7,289 nucleotides of DNA from an uncultured Collinsella sp. GTDB lineage: Bacteria; Actinomycetota; Coriobacteriia; Coriobacteriales; Coriobacteriaceae. The stretch is taken from the NCBI GenBank assembly GCA_934654605.1, contig CAKUGH010000069.1, positions 1 to 7,289 of the forward strand. The letters run 5' to 3'. Positions 1 to 5,638 of this stretch are shown in pieces. How positions within the stretch are numbered: the stretch's first letter is position 1; each line of letters begins with the position of its first letter. Below the pieces are notes generated by a model. That model ran no database searches. It worked only from the letters and a program-made list of their open reading frames with translations, and had not been told where the DNA came from. A program made the position numbers and the translations under genes.

Positions 1-75
1 TCGCGCGGCTGCTCTGCCGACGACATCGTGGGTGTCGTGGCCATCACCGCCGTCCAGGCTCAGATGGCTGAGTAG
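1..75 (+). CDS. pta: Phosphate acetyltransferase, C-terminal end (partial)
   Basis: Only the last 24 codons lie in the window, in frame from base 1 to a TAG at 73-75. The peptide ends SRGCSADDIVGVVAITAVQAQ plus MAE. This resembles the C-terminus of phosphate acetyltransferases, which I recall in E. coli Pta as DDIV, a short variable stretch, then ALTAIQ near the end. Third codon positions are almost all G or C, as in the neighbouring housekeeping genes, which supports real coding. Pta converts acetyl-CoA and phosphate to acetyl phosphate and CoA in the cytoplasm, the step before acetate kinase. The gene points toward the two ackA genes, so enzyme and partner are convergent and not in the usual pta-ackA operon. 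The assignment rests on a short tail and on context. A 127-bp palindrome begins 16 nt after the stop. Confidence 0.8.
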   Translation, partial: SRGCSADDIVGVVAITAVQAQMAE

Positions 76-91
76 CGGACGTATCCCCCTC

Positions 92-218
92 GGGACCCTA
101 CAGGGTAAACCTCTGAAAACGTCCTCGGACATGTCGGAAGCCCCCGCTGCGCACTACGTGCGGCGGGGGCTTCCTCCGTCCTGCGGAATGTTTTCAGAGC
201 TTTACCCTGTAGGGTCCC
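92..218. repeat. 127-bp imperfect palindromic element downstream of pta
   Basis: Terminal arms GGGACCCTACAGGGTAAA (92-109) and its exact complement (201-218) form an 18-bp stem. After a single C/C mismatch (110/200) the pairing continues for 10 bp (CTCTGAAAAC at 111-120 with 190-199). A 15-by-15-nt unpaired internal loop follows (121-135 and 175-189). The inner stem is GGAAGCCCCCGC (136-147) with GCGGGGGCTTCC (163-174), topped by CGCAC/GTGCG (150-154 and 158-162) around a TAC loop. Each outer arm contains the near-palindrome ACCCTRYAGGGT (95-106, 204-215). No ORF of its own, no obvious target-site duplication and no T-run after the stem are seen. It could be a MITE- or REP-like intergenic repeat, a structured RNA at the 3' end of pta mRNA, or an unusual transcription terminator. 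Confidence 0.8.
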
Positions 219-240
219 TGCTGCTACGTAGCAATCAGGG
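216..240. other. Small hairpin overlapping the end of the 127-bp palindrome
   Basis: The 12-bp perfect palindrome TGCTACGTAGCA (222-233) is flanked by CCCTG (216-220) and CAGGG (236-240), which can pair with small bulges. Its left flank reuses bases 216-218 of the large palindrome's right arm, so the two structures compete for these bases. No function is known, and it may be chance. Confidence 0.35.
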
Positions 241-365
241 CATCTGGGGTGGACGGCGGCTTGGCTACGAGCTGGGGCTGAGGATCTGGATGGCTGGGTG
301 CCGTTGCTGGGAGCGCAGGCGTTGCTGGTGATGGTCACTTTGGGACTGGTATTTCCGCTTGCTAG
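241..365. other. Noncoding spacer between convergent pta and ackA
   Basis: This GC-rich stretch completes the 349-base gap between pta and the first acetate kinase. Translations in all frames look random, with no ribosome binding site followed by a plausible protein, and I see no tRNA, promoter pair or further repeat. It appears to be plain intergenic DNA between the palindromic element and the ackA terminator. Confidence 0.6.
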
Positions 366-366
366 T

Positions 367-402
367 AAAAAGGCCTCCGGAGCCGTTGCTCTGGAGGCCT
401 TT
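367..402 (-). terminator. Intrinsic terminator of the first acetate kinase gene
   Basis: On the minus strand, AAAGGCCTCC (393-402) pairs perfectly with GGAGGCCTTT (369-378). The stem continues for five more pairs, one of them G/T on the plus strand (379-383 with 388-392), to a 4-nt loop. The minus-strand 3' side ends in TTTTT (367-371). It begins 22 nt after the ackA stop codon, as expected for a Rho-independent terminator. The plus-strand side ends CCTTTCTCTC, so it may also stop transcripts reading through from pta. Confidence 0.88.
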
Positions 403-424
403 CTCTCAATTGCAGACGAATGCG

Positions 425-1603
425 TTAGTTGTTGCCGGTCAGGCGCTCGACGTCGTGGGCGATCATGTATTCCTCGTCGGTGGGGATGACCATGACCGTG
501 ACGGCGGAGCCGGCGGCACTGATGACCTGCGGGCCGTTGCCCACGGCCTCGCGGTTCTTGTTGTTGTCGATGCGCACGCCCAGCCACTCAAAGCAGTCGC
601 AGAAGGCCTTGCGGATCGACCAGTCATTCTCGCCGATGCCAGCGGTAAAGGTAATGGTGTCCACGCCCGCCATGGAGGCAATCATGGAACCAGCCTGCTG
701 CATGGCCTTGTAGGCAAACATGTCGAAGGCGAGCAGGCAGCGCTCGTCGCCCTCGGAGGCGCGCGTACGGATGTCGCGGGCGTCGTTGGAGATGCCCGAG
801 ATGGCAAGCAGGCCGGACTGCTTGTTCATCATGTCGTCGACTTCCTGGTAGCTGTAGCCGCCCTCGCGCTGCAGGTAACACACGGTGGCAGGGTCGATGG
901 AACCGCAACGGGTACCCATCATCAGGCCGTCGAGCGGCGTGAGGCCCATCGTGGTATCGCGGCATACGCCGTCCTCGATAGCGGCGAGCGAAGCGCCGTT
1001 GCCCAGATGGCACGACAGCAAACGGTGGCAGCGATTACCCAAGATCTCCTTGGCCATCATCCACTCGTAACGGTGGCTCGTGCCGTGGGCGCCGTACTTG
1101 CGCACGTGGTACTTGTCGCACACGTCCTTGGGCAGGGCGTAGGTGTAGGCGACCTCGGGCATCGTCATATGGAACGACGTGTCGAAGACGGCCACGTTGG
1201 GCAGCTCCGGATACTTCTCGCGGCAGTACTCGATTGCTGCTGCCTCGCCGTAATTGTGCAGCGGGGCAAGCGGCGCCACCTCAAGAATCTTGGCCATGAC
1301 CTCATCGTCGACGACCGCGGAATCATCGAAGTACCAGCCGCCCTGAACGATGCGGTGGCCGATGCCATCGATCGTAAAGTCGGTCTTCTCGAGCTCCTCG
1401 AGCACGCGCGCAATGGCGCAGCGATGATCGGGGAAGGGAATCTCCTCGGTCTGCTTGGCGCCACCGTTCTCGGAGTGGCCAAAGATGCCCATCTCCGAGC
1501 CGATGCGCTCGCAGTTACCCTTAGCGAAAACCTCGCGGGTATCGGTGTCCAAAAGCTGATATTTAAGGCTCGAGCTGCCGGCGTTGACAACAAGTACGTT
1601 CAT
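425..1603 (-). CDS. ackA: Acetate kinase, copy 1
   Basis: This 392-residue cytoplasmic enzyme interconverts acetyl phosphate plus ADP with acetate plus ATP, working with Pta in acetate formation or uptake. It is full length for the family. Visible signatures are NAGSSSLKYQ (from N7), GHRIVQGG (R84), APLHN (113-117), FDTSFH with D141, GAHGTSH with H173 and H177, CHLGNG with H199 and N202, MGTRCGSIDPA with R232, FTAGIGEN (319-326) and IPTDEE near the end. These match the residues known for acetate, phosphate and nucleotide binding in ASKHA-fold acetate kinases, so this copy should be active. One difference is Q87 where the E. coli and Methanosarcina enzymes have His in VHGG. The ATG at 1603 is preceded by AAGGAG four nt upstream. 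A likely promoter lies at 1654-1682 and a terminator follows the stop, so it can be a single-gene unit although it lies behind a second ackA. Confidence 0.96.
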   Translation of the reverse strand: MNVLVVNAGSSSLKYQLLDTDTREVFAKGNCERIGSEMGIFGHSENGGAKQTEEIPFPDHRCAIARVLEELEKTDFTIDGIGHRIVQGGWYFDDSAVVDDEVMAKILEVAPLAPLHNYGEAAAIEYCREKYPELPNVAVFDTSFHMTMPEVAYTYALPKDVCDKYHVRKYGAHGTSHRYEWMMAKEILGNRCHRLLSCHLGNGASLAAIEDGVCRDTTMGLTPLDGLMMGTRCGSIDPATVCYLQREGGYSYQEVDDMMNKQSGLLAISGISNDARDIRTRASEGDERCLLAFDMFAYKAMQQAGSMIASMAGVDTITFTAGIGENDWSIRKAFCDCFEWLGVRIDNNKNREAVGNGPQVISAAGSAVTVMVIPTDEEYMIAHDVERLTGNN

Positions 1604-1653
1604 GAGACTCCTTCGTGATTACAGTACGGTCGGCAAACCCATAAGGCGGCCGT

Positions 1654-1682
1654 ATCATTAATAAGAAGTTATCAGAATTCAA
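1654..1682 (-). promoter_or_regulatory. Candidate promoter of acetate kinase copy 1
   Basis: In an AT-rich island between the two ackA genes, the minus strand reads TTGAAT (1677-1682), a 17-nt spacer, then AATGAT (1654-1659). Each hexamer matches four of six consensus positions, and the spacing is ideal for a housekeeping sigma factor. The start site would leave a leader of roughly 40 nt before ATG 1603. The leader contains an imperfect hairpin around 1625-1654. The call rests on spacing, AT content and position after a terminator. Confidence 0.5.
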
Positions 1683-1716
1683 TAAATATCTATTAAGCTC
1701 TTCGCCCAAAGCGCAT

Positions 1717-1753
1717 AAAAGGGGGCTGAACGGCACAAGGCCATCCAGTCCCC
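1717..1753 (-). terminator. Probable intrinsic terminator of acetate kinase copy 2
   Basis: On the minus strand GGGGACTG (1746-1753) pairs with CAGCCCCC (1721-1728) with one internal mismatch, followed by TTTT (1717-1720). The loop is 17 nt and can hold a GGC/GCC inner pairing. It starts 14 nt after the stop codon of copy 2. The T-tract is short and the stem is interrupted, so some readthrough into copy 1 is plausible. Confidence 0.6.
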
Positions 1754-1767
1754 TCCCCTTGCATCAA

Positions 1768-2946
1768 TTACTTGCCGTTGACGATGCGCTCGACGTCGGA
1801 AGCGATCATGAACTCCTCGTCCGTGGGGATGACGAAGATCTTGACCTTGGAATCCTTGGCGGACAGGCACCAGGCGCCATCGCCACGCAGAGCGTTGCGA
1901 GCGTGATCCATCTTGACGCCCATAAAGGCCAGACGGTCGGCCACACCGGCACGGACAGCCGGAGCGTGCTCGCCAATACCGGCAGTAAAGACGAGCGTGT
2001 CCATGCCGCACATGGAGGTTGCCATCTCGGCGGCCTTGGCGGCAATCTTGTAGACGAACATATCGAAGGCGAGCTGAGCCTCAGGATCGCCAGCAGCGGC
2101 GAGCTCCTCGACGTTGCGGCAGTCGTTGGTCTTGCCACCGGTCACGGCCATGAGGCCGGACTTCTTGTTCATCATCTCGTCAACTTCGTCGAAGGTGTAG
2201 CCGCCCTCGCGCTGCAGATAGCACACGGTAGCCGGGTCGATGGAGCCGCAACGAGTACCCATCATGACGCCGTCGAGCGGGGTAAGGCCCATGGTGGTGT
2301 CCATGCACTTGCCGTCCTCGATAGCGCACAGGGAAGCGCCGGAGCCAATGTGGCACACGACAACCTTGCGGGCCTCGCCGTTGGTCATCTCGGCAACCTT
2401 CTTGGAGATGTAGCGATAGCTGGTGCCGTGAGCGCCGTACTTACGAATGTGCAGCTTGTCGCAAACGTCCTTGGGCAGAGCGTAGGTCTTGGCGACCTCG
2501 GGCATGTTGAAGTGGAAGGCGGTGTCGTAGACCGTGACGTTGGGCAGGTCGGGATACTGCTCCAGGCAGAACTCGATAACGTTGGCCTCGGGGTTGTTGT
2601 GCAGCGGGGCGAGCGGGGCGACCTCGCGGATCTTGGCAAGAACGTCCTCGTCGACGAGGGAGGAATCGCCAAAGTACCAACCGCCCTGAACGATGCGGTG
2701 GCCGATGCCCTCGATCTTGACGCCGTTAGCCTCGAGGTCCTTCAGGACGACCTCGATGGCGACCTTGTGGTCGGGGAACTCGATGTTCTCGGTCACCTTC
2801 TTGGAGCCGTTGGCAGCGTGGGTGAAAGTACCGCCGGTAAAGCAGACGCGCTCGCAGGAGCCCTTTGCGGACGCCTTGTGGGACTTGGTATCGATGACCT
2901 GATACTTAAGGGTCGAAGATCCTGCGTTGACGACCAGAACGTTCAT
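1768..2946 (-). CDS. ackA: Acetate kinase, copy 2 (divergent paralogue)
   Basis: This protein has 392 residues and is about 60% identical to copy 1 by hand alignment, so it is clearly of the same ASKHA acetate/propionate kinase family. NAGSSTLKYQ (N7), GHRIVQGG (R84), APLHN, YDTAFH with D141, GAHGTS with H173, MGTRCGSIDPA with R232 and IPTDEE are retained. Three signature residues differ from copy 1 and from the E. coli and Methanosarcina enzymes: Y177 replaces His in GTSH, S202 replaces Asn in HLGNG, and H327 replaces Asn in GIGEN. The Asn in HLGNG lies in the phosphate/nucleotide site, so activity or substrate choice (propionate, butyrate) may be altered. The ATG at 2946 has AGGGAG four nt upstream. 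The leader contains a small GGCGG/CCGCC hairpin (2964-2980). I could not identify a convincing promoter in the 120-nt gap upstream. Acetate kinase is the best name, but its exact substrate is uncertain. Confidence 0.92.
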   Translation of the reverse strand: MNVLVVNAGSSTLKYQVIDTKSHKASAKGSCERVCFTGGTFTHAANGSKKVTENIEFPDHKVAIEVVLKDLEANGVKIEGIGHRIVQGGWYFGDSSLVDEDVLAKIREVAPLAPLHNNPEANVIEFCLEQYPDLPNVTVYDTAFHFNMPEVAKTYALPKDVCDKLHIRKYGAHGTSYRYISKKVAEMTNGEARKVVVCHIGSGASLCAIEDGKCMDTTMGLTPLDGVMMGTRCGSIDPATVCYLQREGGYTFDEVDEMMNKKSGLMAVTGGKTNDCRNVEELAAAGDPEAQLAFDMFVYKIAAKAAEMATSMCGMDTLVFTAGIGEHAPAVRAGVADRLAFMGVKMDHARNALRGDGAWCLSAKDSKVKIFVIPTDEEFMIASDVERIVNGK

Positions 2947-2999
2947 GTGTCTCCCTACTAACAGGCGGTGTGGCGCCGCCAGGTTACATACGCTTCAAT

Positions 3000-3033
3000 A
3001 ATAAACCCAAACGCCCTCGCGCTCGGGTTTATT
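3000..3033 (-). terminator. Candidate terminator after the MFS transporter gene
   Basis: AATAAACCC (3000-3008) and GGGTTTATT (3025-3033) form a perfect 9-bp stem around a 16-nt GC-rich loop, 33 nt after the transporter stop codon. On the minus strand the 3' arm runs into GGGTTTATTATTG, so the T-rich tract is mostly part of the stem. It could end the transporter transcript or act as a leader structure for ackA copy 2, since it lies 54 nt before that gene. Confidence 0.5.
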
Positions 3034-3066
3034 GCGTTGATATATAAGTTATCGATGCATGCATGC

Positions 3067-4227
3067 TCATGACCTTTGACTTGTAAGGCGAAATAACGCG
3101 GGGACATACGCCAGAGAAGAAATCACAAGCGCAACAAGCAGCACAACCCGAATACCCACAACGCTACTCAACACAGCATTGAGCAGATAGAAAAGAACGG
3201 CGCCCACCGCCACCATCTGGCTTTGAACCGAAATCAGTGAACAGCGCATCGATGAATCGGCAGCATTTTGAAAAACTGAGTATTTGATTGGGGCAAACAA
3301 CGAGTAAGCAACCGTCTGCAGCACATAGAACACGGGCAATAAATAAGCTGGAGTAAAGGGGAGCAAAAACAAGGCGGTTAGGCAAAGACGCGCTATGCCG
3401 CAAATGCGCGCAAAACGGCCCTTGTCGACACGAGCAATCACGCTGGGCACAATAAACCCTATGGAGGCGGAGGCAAAGAGCTGGACCGCAATGGTCACAC
3501 CCGAAGCGACGGCATTCATTCCGCGACCCGCAAGCAGCAGTGAGAAAAAGTCTTCCAGAGCGACGAAAGCAAATGCCTGAGAACAGTCCATGATGAACGC
3601 TGAGCGAAGAATGCCGTTACCCGCAATTGCGTCCCCGATCATCTTCGGGCTAATTCCACGCCCGGGCGTCACAGTGGTGTCCCCCCTTCGTCCCTCAGGA
3701 ATATAGGCAACGACAACCAACGTCAACAGCATTGCAATGATATCGATCGAAAGACCGATGAGATACGCGCTGGCAGACGAGATGAAACCGCCCACACAAG
3801 CGGAAAGGGCATATGACGCATAGAAGACAAAACGCTCAACTACATTTAGTTCCACGAGCTGGTCCTGAGAAACGCTGTCGACGTATATCGCTTCGATGGA
3901 CCCGCTCACGCATGCAACGGCAAAGCCTTTAAGAGCAAACGCTCCCATTAAAAGCAAAGGAGATCGGATGAGGAGCAGGGCGGCATAGTACCCGAGCATT
4001 CCCACGACACCGACGAGACCACTCGCCTTTCGCCCAAACCTGTCAGCAATAAAGCCAGTGGGAATCTCCAGAATGAACTTGCTCACTTGGTATGCAATCA
4101 TCATGCCAGAAATCGCCACCATCGAGAATCCGACAAACTCAAGGAAAACCGTCAGAAAATACAAGATGGTGCTGAAGTTCGATAGGAAAACGAACGCCAT
4201 ATAAAGCAAAACCATACGGTTTTTCAT
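3067..4227 (-). CDS. MFS transporter, substrate unknown
   Basis: This is a 386-residue, very hydrophobic protein with about 12 predicted membrane helices (roughly residues 6-30, 37-58, 72-89, 91-113, 132-153, 155-176, then a hydrophilic central loop, and 207-228, 243-263, 274-291, 293-312, 334-355, 358-378). Residues 58-67, GFIADRFGRK, are the MFS motif A in the loop between helices 2 and 3, preceded by EIPT. It should be a proton-coupled inner-membrane carrier, and its size fits drug or metabolite exporters, but the substrate cannot be read from the sequence. An upstream TTG at 4248 would add seven residues, but that extension is encoded by the ribosome binding site itself. The gene lies downstream of a LysR regulator with a 119-nt gap carrying promoter-like and dyad sequences. 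Its GC content is near 50%, lower than its neighbours, which suggests transfer together with the regulator. Confidence 0.88.
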   Translation of the reverse strand: MKNRMVLLYMAFVFLSNFSTILYFLTVFLEFVGFSMVAISGMMIAYQVSKFILEIPTGFIADRFGRKASGLVGVVGMLGYYAALLLIRSPLLLMGAFALKGFAVACVSGSIEAIYVDSVSQDQLVELNVVERFVFYASYALSACVGGFISSASAYLIGLSIDIIAMLLTLVVVAYIPEGRRGDTTVTPGRGISPKMIGDAIAGNGILRSAFIMDCSQAFAFVALEDFFSLLLAGRGMNAVASGVTIAVQLFASASIGFIVPSVIARVDKGRFARICGIARLCLTALFLLPFTPAYLLPVFYVLQTVAYSLFAPIKYSVFQNAADSSMRCSLISVQSQMVAVGAVLFYLLNAVLSSVVGIRVVLLVALVISSLAYVPALFRLTSQRS

Positions 4228-4233
4228 GCTTCG

Positions 4234-4239
4234 CCCTCC
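4234..4239 (-). promoter_or_regulatory. Ribosome binding site that fixes the MFS start
   Basis: GGAGGG on the minus strand lies six nt before the ATG at 4225-4227. This supports the internal ATG over the in-frame TTG at 4246-4248, whose first codons would translate the ribosome binding site. Confidence 0.8.
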
Positions 4240-4309
4240 AAGAGTCAATAATCCAAACCAAAATCTTGGAAAAGTATGAAAGCGAAGCCGTCAACCATGC
4301 GTTACGAAG

Positions 4310-4340
4310 CGTCAATATTCACTTGACGACGCGATGTCAA
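4310..4340 (-). promoter_or_regulatory. Candidate promoter and dyad operator before the MFS gene
   Basis: The minus strand carries a perfect -35 box TTGACA (4335-4340), a 17-nt spacer and a weak -10 TATTGA (4312-4317). CGTCAA at 4310-4315 and TTGACG at 4323-4328 form an inverted repeat spanning the spacer and -10. Its core TCAA-N7-TTGA has the 4-7-4 dyad geometry common for LysR-type operators, but the outer T and A are 13 apart instead of the usual 11. A further TTGACG occurs on the minus strand at 4289-4294. The neighbouring LysR protein is the natural candidate ligand. This is inferred from position and symmetry only. Confidence 0.45.
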
Positions 4341-4346
4341 ATAGTC

Positions 4347-5237
4347 TCACGAAGCGAGGTGGCGCAATAGGTGAAGGAAAACCGTCTGGTGTCGATCAGT
4401 CCAGGAATTTTGCCGATAGCAAAAGTAGATAGGCAGAGTTACGTCACGCGATCCTTCAATGGAACACTCGCTCACTTCTGATCCATCCGATGCGAGAGAA
4501 GAGCCTGACAAGCTCAGTATCAATCCCCCGGCTTGAAGAAACTCAACCTGAGCCCTGCTTCCGTATTCAACATCACGGAAGCGGAAATTAACGAGCTGAG
4601 CTTCGGGGCATTGGTTGATTGCATTGAGACAGGGCGACAAATTAATTGGAACAGCGAGCCTTCCGCCCAGTAGCTCACGAATGGTCATAGCGTCCACAGA
4701 TTGATGGCCCGCCGGGCACGAAAGAACCTTGAGCTCCTTTTCACCCAAGTATTTCGAAGAAAGGGCGCTGTCCCGTGGTTCTTCAAATGAGATGGCTGCA
4801 TCCGAAATACCAAGCATGAGCGACTCAAAACATGTTGCAGTTGGCTGATGCCACACATCGAGGTGGATCTGAGGGTGCAAGCGCCCAAACGAGTCATACC
4901 AGTTTTCAGCAAAAAGGCGCCCCCGTCCATGAAGGCAAGGGGCGTAAAGACGAAAGTGGCCGTCGGGCGAAACGCCATCGTCCCTCGATTGAGCGTACTT
5001 TTTGAGATCGTCGACTTGCGCCAGGATCACGCGTGCACGACGCGCAAATTCTCTGCCCGCCGGAGACAAAACAGCCTCCCCCGCCGATCGGTCGAGCAAA
5101 ACAATCTGATACTCAGATTCCAACTTCTTAATTGCCGACGAAACGGCCTGTGGACTCACATGGACGGCGCGAGCAGCCTTGCGCACGCCGCCATAGCTCA
5201 CTACCGCTTGAAGGTATTCGAGTTGAGAAAGCTGCAT
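4347..5237 (-). CDS. LysR-type transcriptional regulator
   Basis: This 296-residue protein is normal length for the family. Residues 1-60 form the winged helix-turn-helix: LSQLEYLQAVVSYGGVRKAA, then the recognition helix SPQAVSSAIKKLE (28-40), then LLDRS and LSPAGREFA. A linker helix rich in Ala, Arg and Leu follows to about residue 82, and the rest should be the two-lobed ligand-binding domain, which is divergent and gives no ligand clue. The ATG at 5237 has TGGAG six nt upstream. The gene begins 41 nt after the HIT gene stop and is followed by the MFS transporter in the same direction, so it probably controls that transporter and possibly itself. Base composition is lower in GC than the HIT and xse genes. 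The family call is firm; the regulon is inference. Confidence 0.93.
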   Translation of the reverse strand: MQLSQLEYLQAVVSYGGVRKAARAVHVSPQAVSSAIKKLESEYQIVLLDRSAGEAVLSPAGREFARRARVILAQVDDLKKYAQSRDDGVSPDGHFRLYAPCLHGRGRLFAENWYDSFGRLHPQIHLDVWHQPTATCFESLMLGISDAAISFEEPRDSALSSKYLGEKELKVLSCPAGHQSVDAMTIRELLGGRLAVPINLSPCLNAINQCPEAQLVNFRFRDVEYGSRAQVEFLQAGGLILSLSGSSLASDGSEVSECSIEGSRDVTLPIYFCYRQNSWTDRHQTVFLHLLRHLAS

Positions 5238-5251
5238 AGATTACTCCAAAG

Positions 5252-5272
5252 GCAGCCAAGGCAACGGGCTGC
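5252..5272 (-). terminator. Weak hairpin between HIT and LysR genes
   Basis: GCAGCC (5252-5257) and GGCTGC (5267-5272) can form a 6-bp stem with a 9-nt loop just after the HIT stop codon. On the minus strand it is followed by only CTTTGG, so it may be a weak terminator that lets transcription into the LysR gene, or chance. Confidence 0.3.
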
Positions 5273-5278
5273 GCGTCC

Positions 5279-5614
5279 TCAGATGAGGTTCTCGCCCAGG
5301 TTCTTGCCGCCGAGGACGTGCATGTGGAAGTGCATGACGGTCTGGCCGGCGTTGACGCCCTTGTTGGAGATGACGCGGAAACCGTCCTCCAGGCCCTTGG
5401 CCTTGGCGACCTCCTGGATGGCGTGAGCCATGGCGCCCATGGTCTCGGCAGGCACGTTGTCGGCGATGTCGCTGTAGTGCTTCTTGGGGATCACGAGCGT
5501 GTGGACCGGAGCCTGGGGGTTAAGGTCGTCGAACGCGATGACCTGGTCGTCCTCATAGACAACGGTCGAGGGGATCTCGTGGTTGGCGATTTTGCAGAAG
5601 ATGCAATCACACAT
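5279..5614 (-). CDS. HIT-family (HINT-like) nucleotide hydrolase
   Basis: This 111-residue protein has the histidine triad H95-F-H97-M-H99-V-L-G-G, preceded by Q91-T-V-M. In HINT enzymes the middle histidine (here H97) is the nucleophile that removes groups from the phosphorus of AMP-linked substrates such as adenosine phosphoramidates. The N-terminus CDCIFCKI provides C4 and C7, which with H46 and H95 match the CxxC zinc site seen in some HIT proteins. FDDLNPQAPVH and LVIPKKHY are the usual nucleotide-pocket segments. The length is typical of bacterial HINT proteins. The start ATG at 5614 has AAAGGA about eight nt upstream. It lies 156 nt from xseB, with a long palindrome in between, so it is probably not co-transcribed with xseAB. 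The physiological substrate is unknown. Confidence 0.94.
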   Translation of the reverse strand: MCDCIFCKIANHEIPSTVVYEDDQVIAFDDLNPQAPVHTLVIPKKHYSDIADNVPAETMGAMAHAIQEVAKAKGLEDGFRVISNKGVNAGQTVMHFHMHVLGGKNLGENLI

Positions 5615-5638
5615 AGCTGGTTCCTTTCAAGCGAATCA

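Noticed and set aside
60..587. Long open frames across the pta-ackA gap on both strands
   Set aside because: They run through the palindrome and terminator, contain mirror-image peptide pieces produced by the inverted repeat, and lack family resemblance or a sensible ribosome binding site.
359..1618. Plus-strand 419-residue frame opposite ackA copy 1, and a similar 400-residue frame at 1759-2961
   Set aside because: Both are antisense shadows of the acetate kinase genes, caused by high GC in third codon positions. The protein sequences are low-complexity in Val, Ala, Gly and His and match no family I recognise.
3057..3066. GCATGCATGC palindrome beside the MFS stop codon
   Set aside because: It is a short ATGC tandem that is self-complementary by composition; there is no partner element or other sign of function.
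4228..4248. TTG start for the MFS transporter at 4248
   Set aside because: The seven extra residues would be translated from the GGAGGG ribosome binding site that serves the ATG at 4227.
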